This document shows, in pieces, positions 28,884 through 37,102 of a stretch of 64,000 bases of DNA. A program made the position numbers and the translations under genes. The stretch's first letter is position 1; every line of letters starts with the position of its first letter. The DNA comes from Roseateles subflavus (GTDB lineage: Bacteria; Pseudomonadota; Gammaproteobacteria; Burkholderiales; Burkholderiaceae_C), in contig NZ_JASVDS010000001.1 of NCBI RefSeq assembly GCF_030285365.1, positions 124,001-188,000 on the forward strand. The letters are read 5' to 3'. The notes below the pieces were generated by a model that ran no database searches, had not been told where the DNA came from, and was given only the letters and a program-made list of their open reading frames with translations.

Positions 28884-30752
28884 TCAGCGGGCGCCCAGCA
28901 CTTCCCAGCGCTCCAGCAGGACCATCAGCTCTTCCTCGATGGCCGACGCGCGGTTCGTGACCTCCTGGATGCGGCCGGCGCCCTGCGTGTAGAGCTCCGT
29001 GCCGCCGATCAGGGCGCTGAGCTGGGCCTGCTCGGCCTCCAGCGCCTCGATGCGGCCCGGCAGCTCGTCGAGCTCCCGCTGCTCCTTGTAGCTGAGCTTG
29101 CGCTTGGCCGGTGCCGGGCCCGCGGTCGGCGCGCTAGCCGGTGCGGACGCCGGGGCTGCCGCGGCCTTGGCAGCCAGGGCCTTGGCCCGCTGGGACTGTG
29201 TCAGCCAGTCCTGCACCCCGCCCTCGTACTCGCGCCAGACGCCGTCGCCCTCGGCCACCAGCGTCGAGCTGACCACGTTGTCCAGGAAGCGGCGGTCGTG
29301 GCTCACGAGGAAGACGGTGCCGTCGTAGTCCTGCAGCAGCTCTTCCAGCAGCTCCAGGGTCTCGATGTCGAGGTCGTTGGTCGGCTCGTCCAGCACCAGG
29401 ACATTGGCCGGGCGGGCGAAGAGCCGTGCCAGCAGCAGGCGGTTGCGTTCGCCGCCCGAGAGGCTCTTGACCGGCGAGTTGGCACGCTGCGGCGCGAAGA
29501 GGAAGTCGCTCAGGTAGCTCATCACGTGCTTGCGCTGGTTGCCGATCTCGATCCACTCGCTGCCCGGGCTGATCGTGTCGGCCAGCGTGGCCTCGAGGTT
29601 GAGGCCGTCGCGCATCTGGTCGAAATAGGCCACGGTGAGGCGCGAGCCCTGGCGCACGGTGCCGCTGTCGGGCGGCAGCTCGCCGAGGATCATCTTGAGC
29701 AGCGTCGTCTTGCCCGCACCGTTGGGGCCGATCAGGCCGATCTTGTCGCCCCGCAGGATCGTCGTGCTGAACTCGCGCACCACCGTGCGCTCGCCGAAGC
29801 GCTTGCTGACCTTCTCCAGCTCCGCGACGATCTTGCCGCTGCTGTCCCCGGTGGCGATGTCCAGGCGCACCTTGCCCTGCACGTCGCGGCGGGCGGCGTG
29901 ATCCTCGCGCATCTGCACGAGACGCGCCACGCGCGCCACGCTGCGGGTGCGGCGGGCCTCGACGCCCTTGCGGATCCACACCTCTTCCTGCGCCAGCAGC
30001 TTGTCGAAGCGGGCGTTGGCCAGGGCCTCGTTCTCCAGCTCGTACTGCTTGGCCGCCTGGAAGGCCGCGAAGTTGCCGGGATAGCCGCGCAGCTGCCCGC
30101 GGTCCAGCTCGACGATGCGGTTGCAGACGTTGTCCAGGAAGGCGCGGTCGTGGGTGATCAGCAGCAGGCTGCCCTTGAAGGCGTTGAGCAGGCCCTCGAG
30201 CCAGGCGATGGCGTCGAGGTCCAGGTGGTTGGTGGGCTCGTCCAGCAGCAGCACGTCGGGCTCGGCCACCAGGGCGCGGGCCAGGGCCACGCGCTTCTTC
30301 AGGCCGCCCGACAGCGCGCCGACCTGCCGGCTGCCATCGAGGCCCAGGCGCTGCAGCGTCTCCTCGACGCGCTGCTCCCAGGTCCAGCCGCCGAGCTGCT
30401 CCAGGCGGGTCTGCAGGGCATCGAGGTCCTCGCCGGGCGCATGCGCCTCGAAGCGCTCGCGCAGCTCGCGCGCCTCGGCCACGCCCTCGCTGACGACGTC
30501 GAAGATGCTCGCCTCGGCCCGCAGCACGGGCTCCTGCGGCACATAGACGCTGCGCAGCCCGAGCTGCAGCTGCAGCAGGCCGTCGTCGAGCTTGTCGATG
30601 CCCGCGAGGATCTTCAGCAGGGAGGACTTGCCCGTGCCGTTGCGGCCGATGAGGCCCACGCGTTCACCGGTTTCGAGCGAGAAGTTGGCACCATCCAGCA
30701 GCGGCACGTGGCCGTAGGCGAGATGGGCATTGGTCAGGGAGAGGACAGCCAT
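28884..30752 (-). CDS. uup: ABC-F family ATPase, Uup type
   Basis: A 622-residue soluble protein with two ABC ATPase domains and no membrane part. Walker A boxes are GRNGTGKSS (first) and GPNGAGKTT (second). Signature motifs are LSGGLKKRVALARAL and LSGGERNRLLLARLF. A C-terminal coiled coil (KLSYKEQRELDELPGRIEALEAEQAQLSALI) after an Ala/Pro-rich linker is typical of Uup, which binds DNA or branched intermediates and ribosomes. The start at 30752 (MAVLSLTNAHLAYG) is the family start. A monocistronic unit. Confidence 0.94.
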   Translation of the reverse strand: MAVLSLTNAHLAYGHVPLLDGANFSLETGERVGLIGRNGTGKSSLLKILAGIDKLDDGLLQLQLGLRSVYVPQEPVLRAEASIFDVVSEGVAEARELRERFEAHAPGEDLDALQTRLEQLGGWTWEQRVEETLQRLGLDGSRQVGALSGGLKKRVALARALVAEPDVLLLDEPTNHLDLDAIAWLEGLLNAFKGSLLLITHDRAFLDNVCNRIVELDRGQLRGYPGNFAAFQAAKQYELENEALANARFDKLLAQEEVWIRKGVEARRTRSVARVARLVQMREDHAARRDVQGKVRLDIATGDSSGKIVAELEKVSKRFGERTVVREFSTTILRGDKIGLIGPNGAGKTTLLKMILGELPPDSGTVRQGSRLTVAYFDQMRDGLNLEATLADTISPGSEWIEIGNQRKHVMSYLSDFLFAPQRANSPVKSLSGGERNRLLLARLFARPANVLVLDEPTNDLDIETLELLEELLQDYDGTVFLVSHDRRFLDNVVSSTLVAEGDGVWREYEGGVQDWLTQSQRAKALAAKAAAAPASAPASAPTAGPAPAKRKLSYKEQRELDELPGRIEALEAEQAQLSALIGGTELYTQGAGRIQEVTNRASAIEEELMVLLERWEVLGAR

Positions 30753-30812
30753 GGGGGCGGATTGTCCCAGAGCCGCGCCCCGGGCCGCCAACTCCGCCGG
30801 GCGGCGCGCCGC

Positions 30813-31673
30813 TCAGGCCCAGACGCGGTAGGCCCAGAAGGCCTCGTCCGTGTCGATCCGGCGGCGCAGCTCCTCGGGCGAGAAGCCCGTGACGCGGCGG
30901 GTCTCGCGGCACAGGTGGGCCTGGTCCGCATAGCCGGCGTCCTGTGCCAGCGCACTCCACAGCACCTCGCCGGCCTCCATCTCGAGGCGCACCTGGTGGA
31001 AGGTGGACTCGGCACGGCTGATGCTGCGCAGGGCCCGCAGGCTCTGGCCGCTCCAGCGCTTGATGCGGCGCTCCACCTGGCGCAGGCTCTCGCCATGGCC
31101 GCCGGCCACGGCCTTCAGCGCCAGGTTCTCCATCCAGTCGCGGTAGCGGCGCGGCGGCGCGCTGGCGCCCTGGACGCAGGCGCGCCAGCGCGGCAGCAGG
31201 AAGGCTTCGAGCAGCGCCTGGCAGGCGTGCTCGTCGGGCGCGGCCAGCAGCTCGCGGCTCAGGGCCTGCCAGTCCGGGCCGAGCACCGACTCGATCGGCA
31301 CGTGCCGGTCCAGCAGCGAGGCCAGGTCCAGCCCGGTCAGTGCATGCAGCGCATCCGGCAGGAAGGCCACCATGAAGCAGCGCGTGCCCGCGTCGGAGCG
31401 GTACTGCGCCGGCCGGCTCTTGGGCCCGCCCACCAGCGAGAGGCTCGGCAGCCGCTGCTCGCTGCCGTCGTCCAGCACCTGGCAGCCGTCGCCCTCGAGC
31501 GCCCAGGTCATGCCGCAGTAGGGCGTGGCCGGGAAATGGCTGCTGCGCTGGGCGGCCGTCAGCGAGGCGGCGCCCGTCGTGTCGCGCCACAGGGAGGCGT
31601 AGAGGCAGCCGCTGAGCGCCAGGCTGGGGGCAATCAGCCGGGCGACGGCATCGGGATGGCGGTCGCAGTCCAT
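30813..31673 (-). CDS. AraC family transcription regulator
   Basis: A 286-residue protein. The N-terminal part is a poorly conserved sensor-like region. The last 100 residues are a double HTH: SLRQVERRIKRWSGQSLRALRSISRAESTFHQV, then GEVLWSALAQDAGYADQAHLCRETRRVTGFSPEELRRRI, the second matching the AraC signature. The start at 31673 (MDCDRHPDAVARL) is used. It is divergent from the P450 at 31783 with 109 bases between, so it is the likely regulator of that gene. Confidence 0.88.
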   Translation of the reverse strand: MDCDRHPDAVARLIAPSLALSGCLYASLWRDTTGAASLTAAQRSSHFPATPYCGMTWALEGDGCQVLDDGSEQRLPSLSLVGGPKSRPAQYRSDAGTRCFMVAFLPDALHALTGLDLASLLDRHVPIESVLGPDWQALSRELLAAPDEHACQALLEAFLLPRWRACVQGASAPPRRYRDWMENLALKAVAGGHGESLRQVERRIKRWSGQSLRALRSISRAESTFHQVRLEMEAGEVLWSALAQDAGYADQAHLCRETRRVTGFSPEELRRRIDTDEAFWAYRVWA

Positions 31674-31782
31674 GGGCGCAGTGTAGTGAAGCGACGCGCG
31701 AGGCGGCCGCTGCCCGGCCAAGTCCTCGCGCATGTCGATTTCGTTCAAGACGCCCCGGCGCCGGCCCGTCACGATCCGCCTC

Positions 31783-33144
31783 ATGAACACGCACACCCTG
31801 CCCTCCGTGAATGCCGCCCTGCCGCCCGGCCCCGCCGGCCTGGGTTTCGACCGCCTGCGCGCCCTGCGCCTGGACTACCTCGGCAACGTCCGCGCCTGGC
31901 ATGCCCAGTACGGCGACGTCGTCCGCCAGCGCTTTGTCCACCTGGTGGACTACAGCTTTCTGCATCCCGAGCACATCCGCGAGATCCTGGTGGCCTCGCA
32001 CGAGCAGCTGATCCGCTGGGAACGCGGCACCGAGGTCTTTGCCAGCGCGCACGGGCACAGCGTGCTCGTCGCGGAAGGCGCGGCCTGGAAGCGCCAGCGC
32101 CAGATGCTGCAGCCGGCCTTCTCGCCCAAGCGGGTGGAGGGCTTCGTGCCGCGCATGGTGGAGGCGGCCCGCGACGGCATCGCCGCCTGGGGTGACGCGC
32201 CGGTGATCGACTTCGAGGGCGCCATGACGCAGACGACCATGGCCGTCATCATGCGCGCCCTCTTCTCGCGGGCCGACGTGCAGCAGGGGCGCGACATCGC
32301 CGCGGCGGTGCATGACCTCGGCATCGAGGCGATGAAGGAGTTCTACTGGCCCGTCAGCGCACCGCTGTGGGCGCCCTGGAAGGCCCGCAAGCGTCGGGCC
32401 CTGCAGCTGCTGGACCGCTTCATCGAAGGCGAGATCCAGGCGCGTCTGGCGAGCAGCGGCGGGGCGCAGGACGACCTGCTGGGCCTGATGGTGGAGGCGC
32501 AGGATGCCAGCGGCCATGGGCTCGACCCCCGCGGCCTGCGGGACGAATGCATGACCACCTTCCTCGCCGGCCACGAGACCACCGCCGCGGCCCTGACCTG
32601 GTGGGGCTGGTGCATGGCCTCGCACCCCGAGGAGCAGGCCCGGATCGCCGACGAGGTGGGCTCGGTGCTGGGCGACCGCGCGCCCACGGCGGCCGACCTC
32701 GCGCTGATGCCACGCCTGGCGCGCAGCTTCAAGGAGAGCTTGCGCCTCTACCCGCCCGCGGCGGCGCTGTTCTCGCGCCGCACGACGGCACCGGTGCGCG
32801 TCGCCGGCTATGAGCTGCCGCCCGGCAGCATGATCCGCCTCACGCCCGCCCTCACCCACCGCGACCCGCGCTGGTTCGAGGACCCCGAGGCCTTCCGCCC
32901 CGAGCGCTTCGACACCGCCAGCGGCCATCCCGAGATCCCGCGCGGGGCCTGGCTGCCCTTCGGCGCCGGCCCGCGCGTGTGCCTGGGCAGCCATTTCGCG
33001 CTGACGGAGATGAGCGTCGTCGCCGCGCAGATCCTGCAGCGCCACGCGCTGCACGTGCTGCCGGGCCAGGCGGCGCCGGCCCCGCGGCTGGACATCACGC
33101 TGCGGCCCGACGCCGCGCTGCACCTGGGCCTGCGCCGGCGCTGA
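31783..33144 (+). CDS. Cytochrome P450
   Basis: A 453-residue soluble haem monooxygenase. The I-helix oxygen-binding motif is FLAGHETTAAAL, the ExxR is KESLRLYPP, PERF is FRPERFD, and the haem-thiolate loop is FGAGPRVCLG with Cys400. The N-terminus resembles CYP102/CYP4-like class E proteins (PPGPAGLGFDRLRALRLDYLGNVRAWHAQYGDVVRQRF), with no membrane anchor. Substrate unknown. No ferredoxin gene is adjacent. The start at 31783 (MNTHTLPSV) is used. Confidence 0.95.
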   Translation: MNTHTLPSVNAALPPGPAGLGFDRLRALRLDYLGNVRAWHAQYGDVVRQRFVHLVDYSFLHPEHIREILVASHEQLIRWERGTEVFASAHGHSVLVAEGAAWKRQRQMLQPAFSPKRVEGFVPRMVEAARDGIAAWGDAPVIDFEGAMTQTTMAVIMRALFSRADVQQGRDIAAAVHDLGIEAMKEFYWPVSAPLWAPWKARKRRALQLLDRFIEGEIQARLASSGGAQDDLLGLMVEAQDASGHGLDPRGLRDECMTTFLAGHETTAAALTWWGWCMASHPEEQARIADEVGSVLGDRAPTAADLALMPRLARSFKESLRLYPPAAALFSRRTTAPVRVAGYELPPGSMIRLTPALTHRDPRWFEDPEAFRPERFDTASGHPEIPRGAWLPFGAGPRVCLGSHFALTEMSVVAAQILQRHALHVLPGQAAPAPRLDITLRPDAALHLGLRRR

Positions 33145-33151
33145 TGAGCGA

Positions 33152-33188
33152 CGCTGACCCCGACGAAGCCGCCGGGGTCAGGTCTTGC
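33152..33188. repeat. REP-like palindrome with decamer between P450 and chitinase
   Basis: CTGACCCCG and CGGGGTCAG form a 9-bp inverted repeat with a 10-base loop in the 63-base gap between convergent genes. The right arm runs straight into CAGGTCTTGC (33179-33188), one of seven copies of the decamer. It may end transcription from both sides. Confidence 0.6.
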
Positions 33189-33207
33189 CCGAGCCCTCGG
33201 GCCCGCC

Positions 33208-34530
33208 TCAGGGCAGCGTCCGGAGCTGCGCCTTCACCGGCCCCGAGAAGCTGAAGCCATCGGCCCGGTCCCAGTTGATGGACCAGGTCATGGCGCCCCG
33301 GAAGCTCGGGTAGGCCGCCTTGGGCCTCACGGCGCCGCAGTTCTGCAGCAGCGTCAGGCAGGTGAGCGCCTGATTGATGACGCTGGGCGGCGCATAGCCC
33401 CGCCCGGCCGCGCGCGGGCCCGAGGGCACGCCGAAGGCGACCTGGTCGGGGCGCAGGCCCTTGAACTCCCAGCCCGTGCCCTGGCTGACCTTGAAGCCCT
33501 CGATCAGCATCAGGCTGCCGCCCACCAGGCCGTCCACCGTGCCTTCGCTGAGCTGGCGCCCGTCGGCGTAGGTGAAGCCGCCGTTGTTGTAGTACTGCAC
33601 GTGGATCATAGTCAGCTCGTCGCGCAGGCCGTCGATGATGGGCAGATAGGCGCCCCAGATGCTGCCGAAGGCCACGTAGCCGCCCTGCACATACGGGTGC
33701 TCCGGCGCCATCGAGAGGTAGAAGCCCGGCCCCACCTTCGCCTTGAGCTGCTTCACGCCGCTGATCAGGTTGTTGATGATGGGCGCGCCCAGCGAGACGC
33801 CGGCACCGCTCTCCAGGTCCAGGTCGATGCCGTCGAAGCCGTACTTCGCGATCAGCCCTGCCAGCGTGTTGACGAAGTTCGTGACCTGCGCGCTGGTGTT
33901 GAGCGTCATGCGGCCGTCCTGCCCGCCGAGCGACAGCACCACCTTCTTGCCCTTCGCGCGCTTGGCGGCGACGTCGGCGATGAAGTCCGCCTCGGAACCC
34001 GCGCCCGGGTCGAGCTGGAAGGCCACGCCGCCGTCGCCGGCATCACTGGCGAAGGAAATCATGATCACGTCCCAGTCATCGGACACGTCCTTCACCCGGA
34101 TCGGTGCGCCGGCCCCGTTGGCGAAGTTGTGCCAGTAGCCGATCAGGGCGTGCTTGGGCAGGCCGGGCGTAGGCGTAGGCGTAGGCGTAGGCGTTGGGGT
34201 TGGCGTCGGAGTCGGAGTCGGAGTCGGAGTCGGGGTCGGGGTCGGAGTCGGAGTCGGGGTCGGCGTGGGCGTCGGGCTGGCCGTGCAGTCCGCCACGAAG
34301 CGCCACAGCGACGGCGTGGTGGACGGGTTCCAGTGGGTGCCGACGTAGGCGGTGTGGGTGACCAGCGCGCTGTAGTCCTTGCCCTGCTCGCTGGCCAGGG
34401 TGTTGGCGGTGTAGGTCTTGCCCTCGGCCCAGGCGGCCGAGCAGGGGGCGGCCAGGGCCGACGAGGTGAGCGTGAAGCCGGCGGCCAGCAGGGCCAGGCT
34501 CAGCAGATGGGGACGGGTGGATGGGGACAT
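33208..34530 (-). CDS. Secreted chitinase (GH18) with N-terminal CBM5/12 and Pro-Thr linker
   Basis: A 440-residue exported enzyme. The signal peptide is MSPSTRPHLLSLALLAAGFTLTSSALA. Residues about 30-80 look like a CBM5/12 chitin-binding domain (WAEGKTYTANTLASEQGKDY, THWNPSTTPSLWRFVADC). A 37-residue alternating Pro-Thr linker follows, then the GH18 barrel (ALIGYWHNFANG, KVVLSLGGQ). The catalytic motif DxxDxDxE is intact: D233, D236, D238, E240. Start at 34530 with GGAGG five bases upstream. A single gene, probably for use of chitin as carbon and nitrogen. Confidence 0.94.
   Translation of the reverse strand: MSPSTRPHLLSLALLAAGFTLTSSALAAPCSAAWAEGKTYTANTLASEQGKDYSALVTHTAYVGTHWNPSTTPSLWRFVADCTASPTPTPTPTPTPTPTPTPTPTPTPTPTPTPTPTPTPTPGLPKHALIGYWHNFANGAGAPIRVKDVSDDWDVIMISFASDAGDGGVAFQLDPGAGSEADFIADVAAKRAKGKKVVLSLGGQDGRMTLNTSAQVTNFVNTLAGLIAKYGFDGIDLDLESGAGVSLGAPIINNLISGVKQLKAKVGPGFYLSMAPEHPYVQGGYVAFGSIWGAYLPIIDGLRDELTMIHVQYYNNGGFTYADGRQLSEGTVDGLVGGSLMLIEGFKVSQGTGWEFKGLRPDQVAFGVPSGPRAAGRGYAPPSVINQALTCLTLLQNCGAVRPKAAYPSFRGAMTWSINWDRADGFSFSGPVKAQLRTLP
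34165..34275. repeat. Hexanucleotide microsatellite encoding the Pro-Thr linker
   Basis: A 111-base tract of 6-base units coding P(TP)18 on the minus strand. On the plus strand it splits into pure blocks of GTAGGC, then GTCGGA and GTCGGG variants. Unit gain or loss keeps the reading frame, so linker length can vary without breaking the gene. Confidence 0.9.
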
Positions 34531-34688
34531 GCAAACCTCCAGGGGATCGGTGCAGGGCGGAACAGCAGCCCGAATCCGGCGGCCGTCATGGGCGCCGCGC
34601 CGGGCCGTTCGATGACGACCCCTCCTGAGCGGCATCCGCCTTTCCCCGGCCCGCCCGGGCAAGCCGCGCAAGCCCCGACGGATGCCCC

Positions 34689-34711
34689 GCCGGGTCAAGG
34701 CCTGACCCGGC
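34689..34711. repeat. REP-like palindrome upstream of the chitinase
   Basis: GCCGGGTCA and TGACCCGGC flank AGGCC, a perfect 9-bp inverted repeat with a 5-base loop in the 247-base gap between gshB and the chitinase. The core GTCAAGGCCTGACCC is a close variant of the CAAGACCTGNCCC family found elsewhere in the window. Confidence 0.6.
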
Positions 34712-34777
34712 AGCATTGGTATGTTTTTGGTCTTGCTCTGGTATTTGACTACCCGATCCGCCCGTGCGGCATGCGGA

Positions 34778-35764
34778 TCAACCCTGGCCCGCGCCCACCG
34801 CCCGCTCCAGCGCATTGACGAAGAGCGCGGCCACGTCGAAGCCCGTCTGGGCGCCGATCTCCTGGAAGCAGGTCGGGCTGGTGACGTTGATCTCGGTGAG
34901 GCAGGGCCCGATGACATCCAGGCCCACCAGCAGCAGCCCGCGCGCCGCGAGGAGGGGCGCCAGGTGCTCGGCGATCTCCCGCTCGCGATCGGTCAGCGGC
35001 ATGGCCACGCCCTTGCCGCCGGCCGCCAGATTGCCGCGCACCTCGCCGCCCTGGGGAATGCGGGCCAGCGCGAAGGGCACGACTTCGCCGCCGATCAGCA
35101 GCACGCGCTTGTCGCCCTGGGCGATCTCGGGCAGGTAGCGCTGCACCATGACCGTCTGGGCGCCGTCCTTGTTGAGCGTCTCGATGATGGCGCCGAGATT
35201 CATGCCGTCCGGCCCGACGCGGAAGATGCCCATGCCGCCCATGCCGTCGAGCGGCTTGAGGATGATGTCCCGGTGCTCGGCATGGAAGGCCCGGATGGCC
35301 GCGGCCGAGCGCGTCACGAGCGTGGGCGTGATGTGTTGCGGGAACTCGAGGATGGCGAGCTTCTCGGGGTGCTCTCGCAGTGACGAGGGCTTGTTGAAGA
35401 CGCGGGCACCCTCGCGCTCGGCCTGGCTGAGCAGCTGGGTCGTGTAGAAGAACTCGCTGTCGAAGGGCGGATCCTTGCGCATCAGCACGGCATCGACGCC
35501 GGCGAGGGCCAGGTCTTGCGTGGCCGTGACGGCGTGCCAGTCGGGCGTGTCCGTGCCGTAGCCGCTGGCCAGCGCGGCGGGCGTGAGCTGCAGCTGCTGG
35601 GCGCCGCGGGCGGTGACGAGGCCGCCGCGCTGCCACACCAGGTCCGCGGGCTCGCAGGCCCACAGCTCGTGGCCGCGCCGGGCGGCCTCGCGCATCATGG
35701 CGAAGGTCGAGTCCTTGTAGGTCTTGAAGCTGGACAGCGGGTCGGCAACGAAGAGCAGTTTCAT
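34778..35764 (-). CDS. gshB: Glutathione synthetase
   Basis: A 328-residue ATP-grasp enzyme joining gamma-glutamylcysteine and glycine. Start MKLLFVADPLSSFKTYKDSTFAMM matches the family. ATP and Mg2+ segments are DIILKPLDGMGGMGIFRV, VQRYLPEI, GEVRGNLAAGGKG and TEINVTSPTCFQEI. It is about 7.4 kb from gshA, on the same strand, with BenE, Kup, a TonB receptor and LysR between. Codons for QDL near residue 85 carry the GCAAGACCTG decamer with a CAA codon. Confidence 0.97.
   Translation of the reverse strand: MKLLFVADPLSSFKTYKDSTFAMMREAARRGHELWACEPADLVWQRGGLVTARGAQQLQLTPAALASGYGTDTPDWHAVTATQDLALAGVDAVLMRKDPPFDSEFFYTTQLLSQAEREGARVFNKPSSLREHPEKLAILEFPQHITPTLVTRSAAAIRAFHAEHRDIILKPLDGMGGMGIFRVGPDGMNLGAIIETLNKDGAQTVMVQRYLPEIAQGDKRVLLIGGEVVPFALARIPQGGEVRGNLAAGGKGVAMPLTDREREIAEHLAPLLAARGLLLVGLDVIGPCLTEINVTSPTCFQEIGAQTGFDVAALFVNALERAVGAGQG
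35510..35519 (-). repeat. GCAAGACCTG decamer in gshB
   Basis: Exact copy on the minus strand, followed by GCCC. It reads (ACG) CAA GAC CTG, i.e. T-Q-D-L, with the uncommon Gln codon CAA. Confidence 0.8.
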
Positions 35765-35812
35765 GGCGAAGGTCCGGAAAGGTGGAATCGAGGATCCGTG
35801 GGGCGGGCAAGG

Positions 35813-36979
35813 TCAGGGGCGGCGCAGGTGCTGCACCAGCAGCGCCAGCGAGCCGGCCACCACGCCCCAGAAGGCGGAGCCGATGCCCGCGAGCTGGAGG
35901 CCCGAGAGGGTCACGAGGAAGGTGAGGATCGCGGCGTCGCGGTGCGCCTCCTCCTTGAGGGCGGCACTCAGGCCGCCGGCAATGGTGCCCAGCAGCGCCA
36001 GCCCGGCGATCGCGGCCACGAGCTCGCGCGGGAAGGCCGCCAGCAGCCCGACGACGGCGCCGCCGGCCAGCCCAAGGGCGATGTAGAACACGCCGGCCAT
36101 CACGGCCGCTGTGTAGCGCCGGGCCGGGTCCTCATGCGCTTCGCGGCCCATGCAGATGGCGGCGGTGATGGCGGCCAGGTTGAGCGCGTAGCCGCCGAAG
36201 GGGGCCAGGACGAGCGAGGCAAGACCTGTCACCCCGATGCTGGCCGACACCGGCGTCTGGTAGCCCGAGGCCCGCTGCGCGGCGACGCCGGGCAGATTCT
36301 GCGACGCCATGGTCACCAGGAAGAGCGGCAGTGCGACGCCGACGAGCGCCGCCACGCTGAAGCGCGGGCTCACCCACTCGGGCTGCGCCCAGGCCCACTG
36401 CACGGCGTCCATGTGCAGGCGCCCCTGGAAGGCGGCCACCGCGATGCCCGCCAGCAGCACCACGGGCACCGCATAGCGCGGCCAGAAGCGACGGCCGAGC
36501 AGGAAGGCCGCCGCCATGGCGAGCACCAGCACGGGCGCACTCTGCGTGGCCAGCATCGCGTCGAGCCCGAACCGGGCCAGCACGCCAGCCAGCAGCGCCG
36601 AGGCGATGGCAATGGGGATGCGGTCCATCAGGCGCTCGAACAGCCCGCTGAAGCCGGCGATGGCGATGAGCAGCGCGCAGACGATGAAGGCGCCGACGGC
36701 CTCCGGCATCGACACGCCGACCGTGGTCGACAGCAGCGCGGCGCCGGGCGTGGACCAGGCCGTGAGCACCGGCTTGCGCGTCCAGAGCGAGAGGCCGAGG
36801 CTGGTGAGCCCCATGCCCAGGCCCAGGGCCCACATCCAGGACGTCAGCTGCGTCGGGGTGGCACCCAGCGCCGTCGCGCCCTTGAAGACGATGGCCACCG
36901 AGCTGGTGAAGCCCACCAGCACGGCCACGAAGCCGGCCACGGTGGAAGGCAGGGACAGGTCTTGCAGGAAACGACGCAT
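35813..36979 (-). CDS. benE: BenE-family benzoate/H+ symporter-like transporter
   Basis: A 388-residue inner-membrane protein with about 11-12 hydrophobic segments. It matches the BenE family: TVAGFVAVLVGFTSSVAIVFKGA, LTAWSTPGAALLSTT, MASQNLPGVAAQRASGYQTPVSASIGVTGLASLVLAPFGGYALNLAAITAAICMG. Family members import benzoate, but no benzoate catabolism genes are here, so the substrate is open. The start at 36979 (MRRFLQDLSL) is preferred over ATGs 4 and 16 codons upstream. Two decamer copies lie inside. It is transcribed towards gshB, ending 48 bases before it. Confidence 0.9.
   Translation of the reverse strand: MRRFLQDLSLPSTVAGFVAVLVGFTSSVAIVFKGATALGATPTQLTSWMWALGLGMGLTSLGLSLWTRKPVLTAWSTPGAALLSTTVGVSMPEAVGAFIVCALLIAIAGFSGLFERLMDRIPIAIASALLAGVLARFGLDAMLATQSAPVLVLAMAAAFLLGRRFWPRYAVPVVLLAGIAVAAFQGRLHMDAVQWAWAQPEWVSPRFSVAALVGVALPLFLVTMASQNLPGVAAQRASGYQTPVSASIGVTGLASLVLAPFGGYALNLAAITAAICMGREAHEDPARRYTAAVMAGVFYIALGLAGGAVVGLLAAFPRELVAAIAGLALLGTIAGGLSAALKEEAHRDAAILTFLVTLSGLQLAGIGSAFWGVVAGSLALLVQHLRRP
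36219..36228 (+). repeat. GCAAGACCTG decamer in benE
   Basis: Exact copy on the plus strand. On the coding strand it reads ACA GGT CTT GCC (T-G-L-A), with GGT and CTT, both uncommon codons in this GC-rich sequence. Confidence 0.8.
36956..36965 (-). repeat. GCAAGACCTG decamer near the benE start
   Basis: Exact copy on the minus strand followed by TCCC, coding L-Q-D-L-S at residues 4-8 with the uncommon Gln codon CAA. Confidence 0.8.
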
Positions 36980-37102
36980 GGGGGCCAGCATAGCCGGCCC
37001 GCCGTGACCGTGCCGGGACGGGGGCAAGACGGGCAGGCGCGCCAGGCGCCCGTCAGCCAGCGCTCAGGCGTCGGGGACCGGGCCGAGGGCGCCGGACCGG
37101 AC

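Noticed and set aside
34165-34275. CRISPR-like repeat array
   Set aside because: Repeat units are 6 bases without spacers and lie inside the chitinase reading frame.
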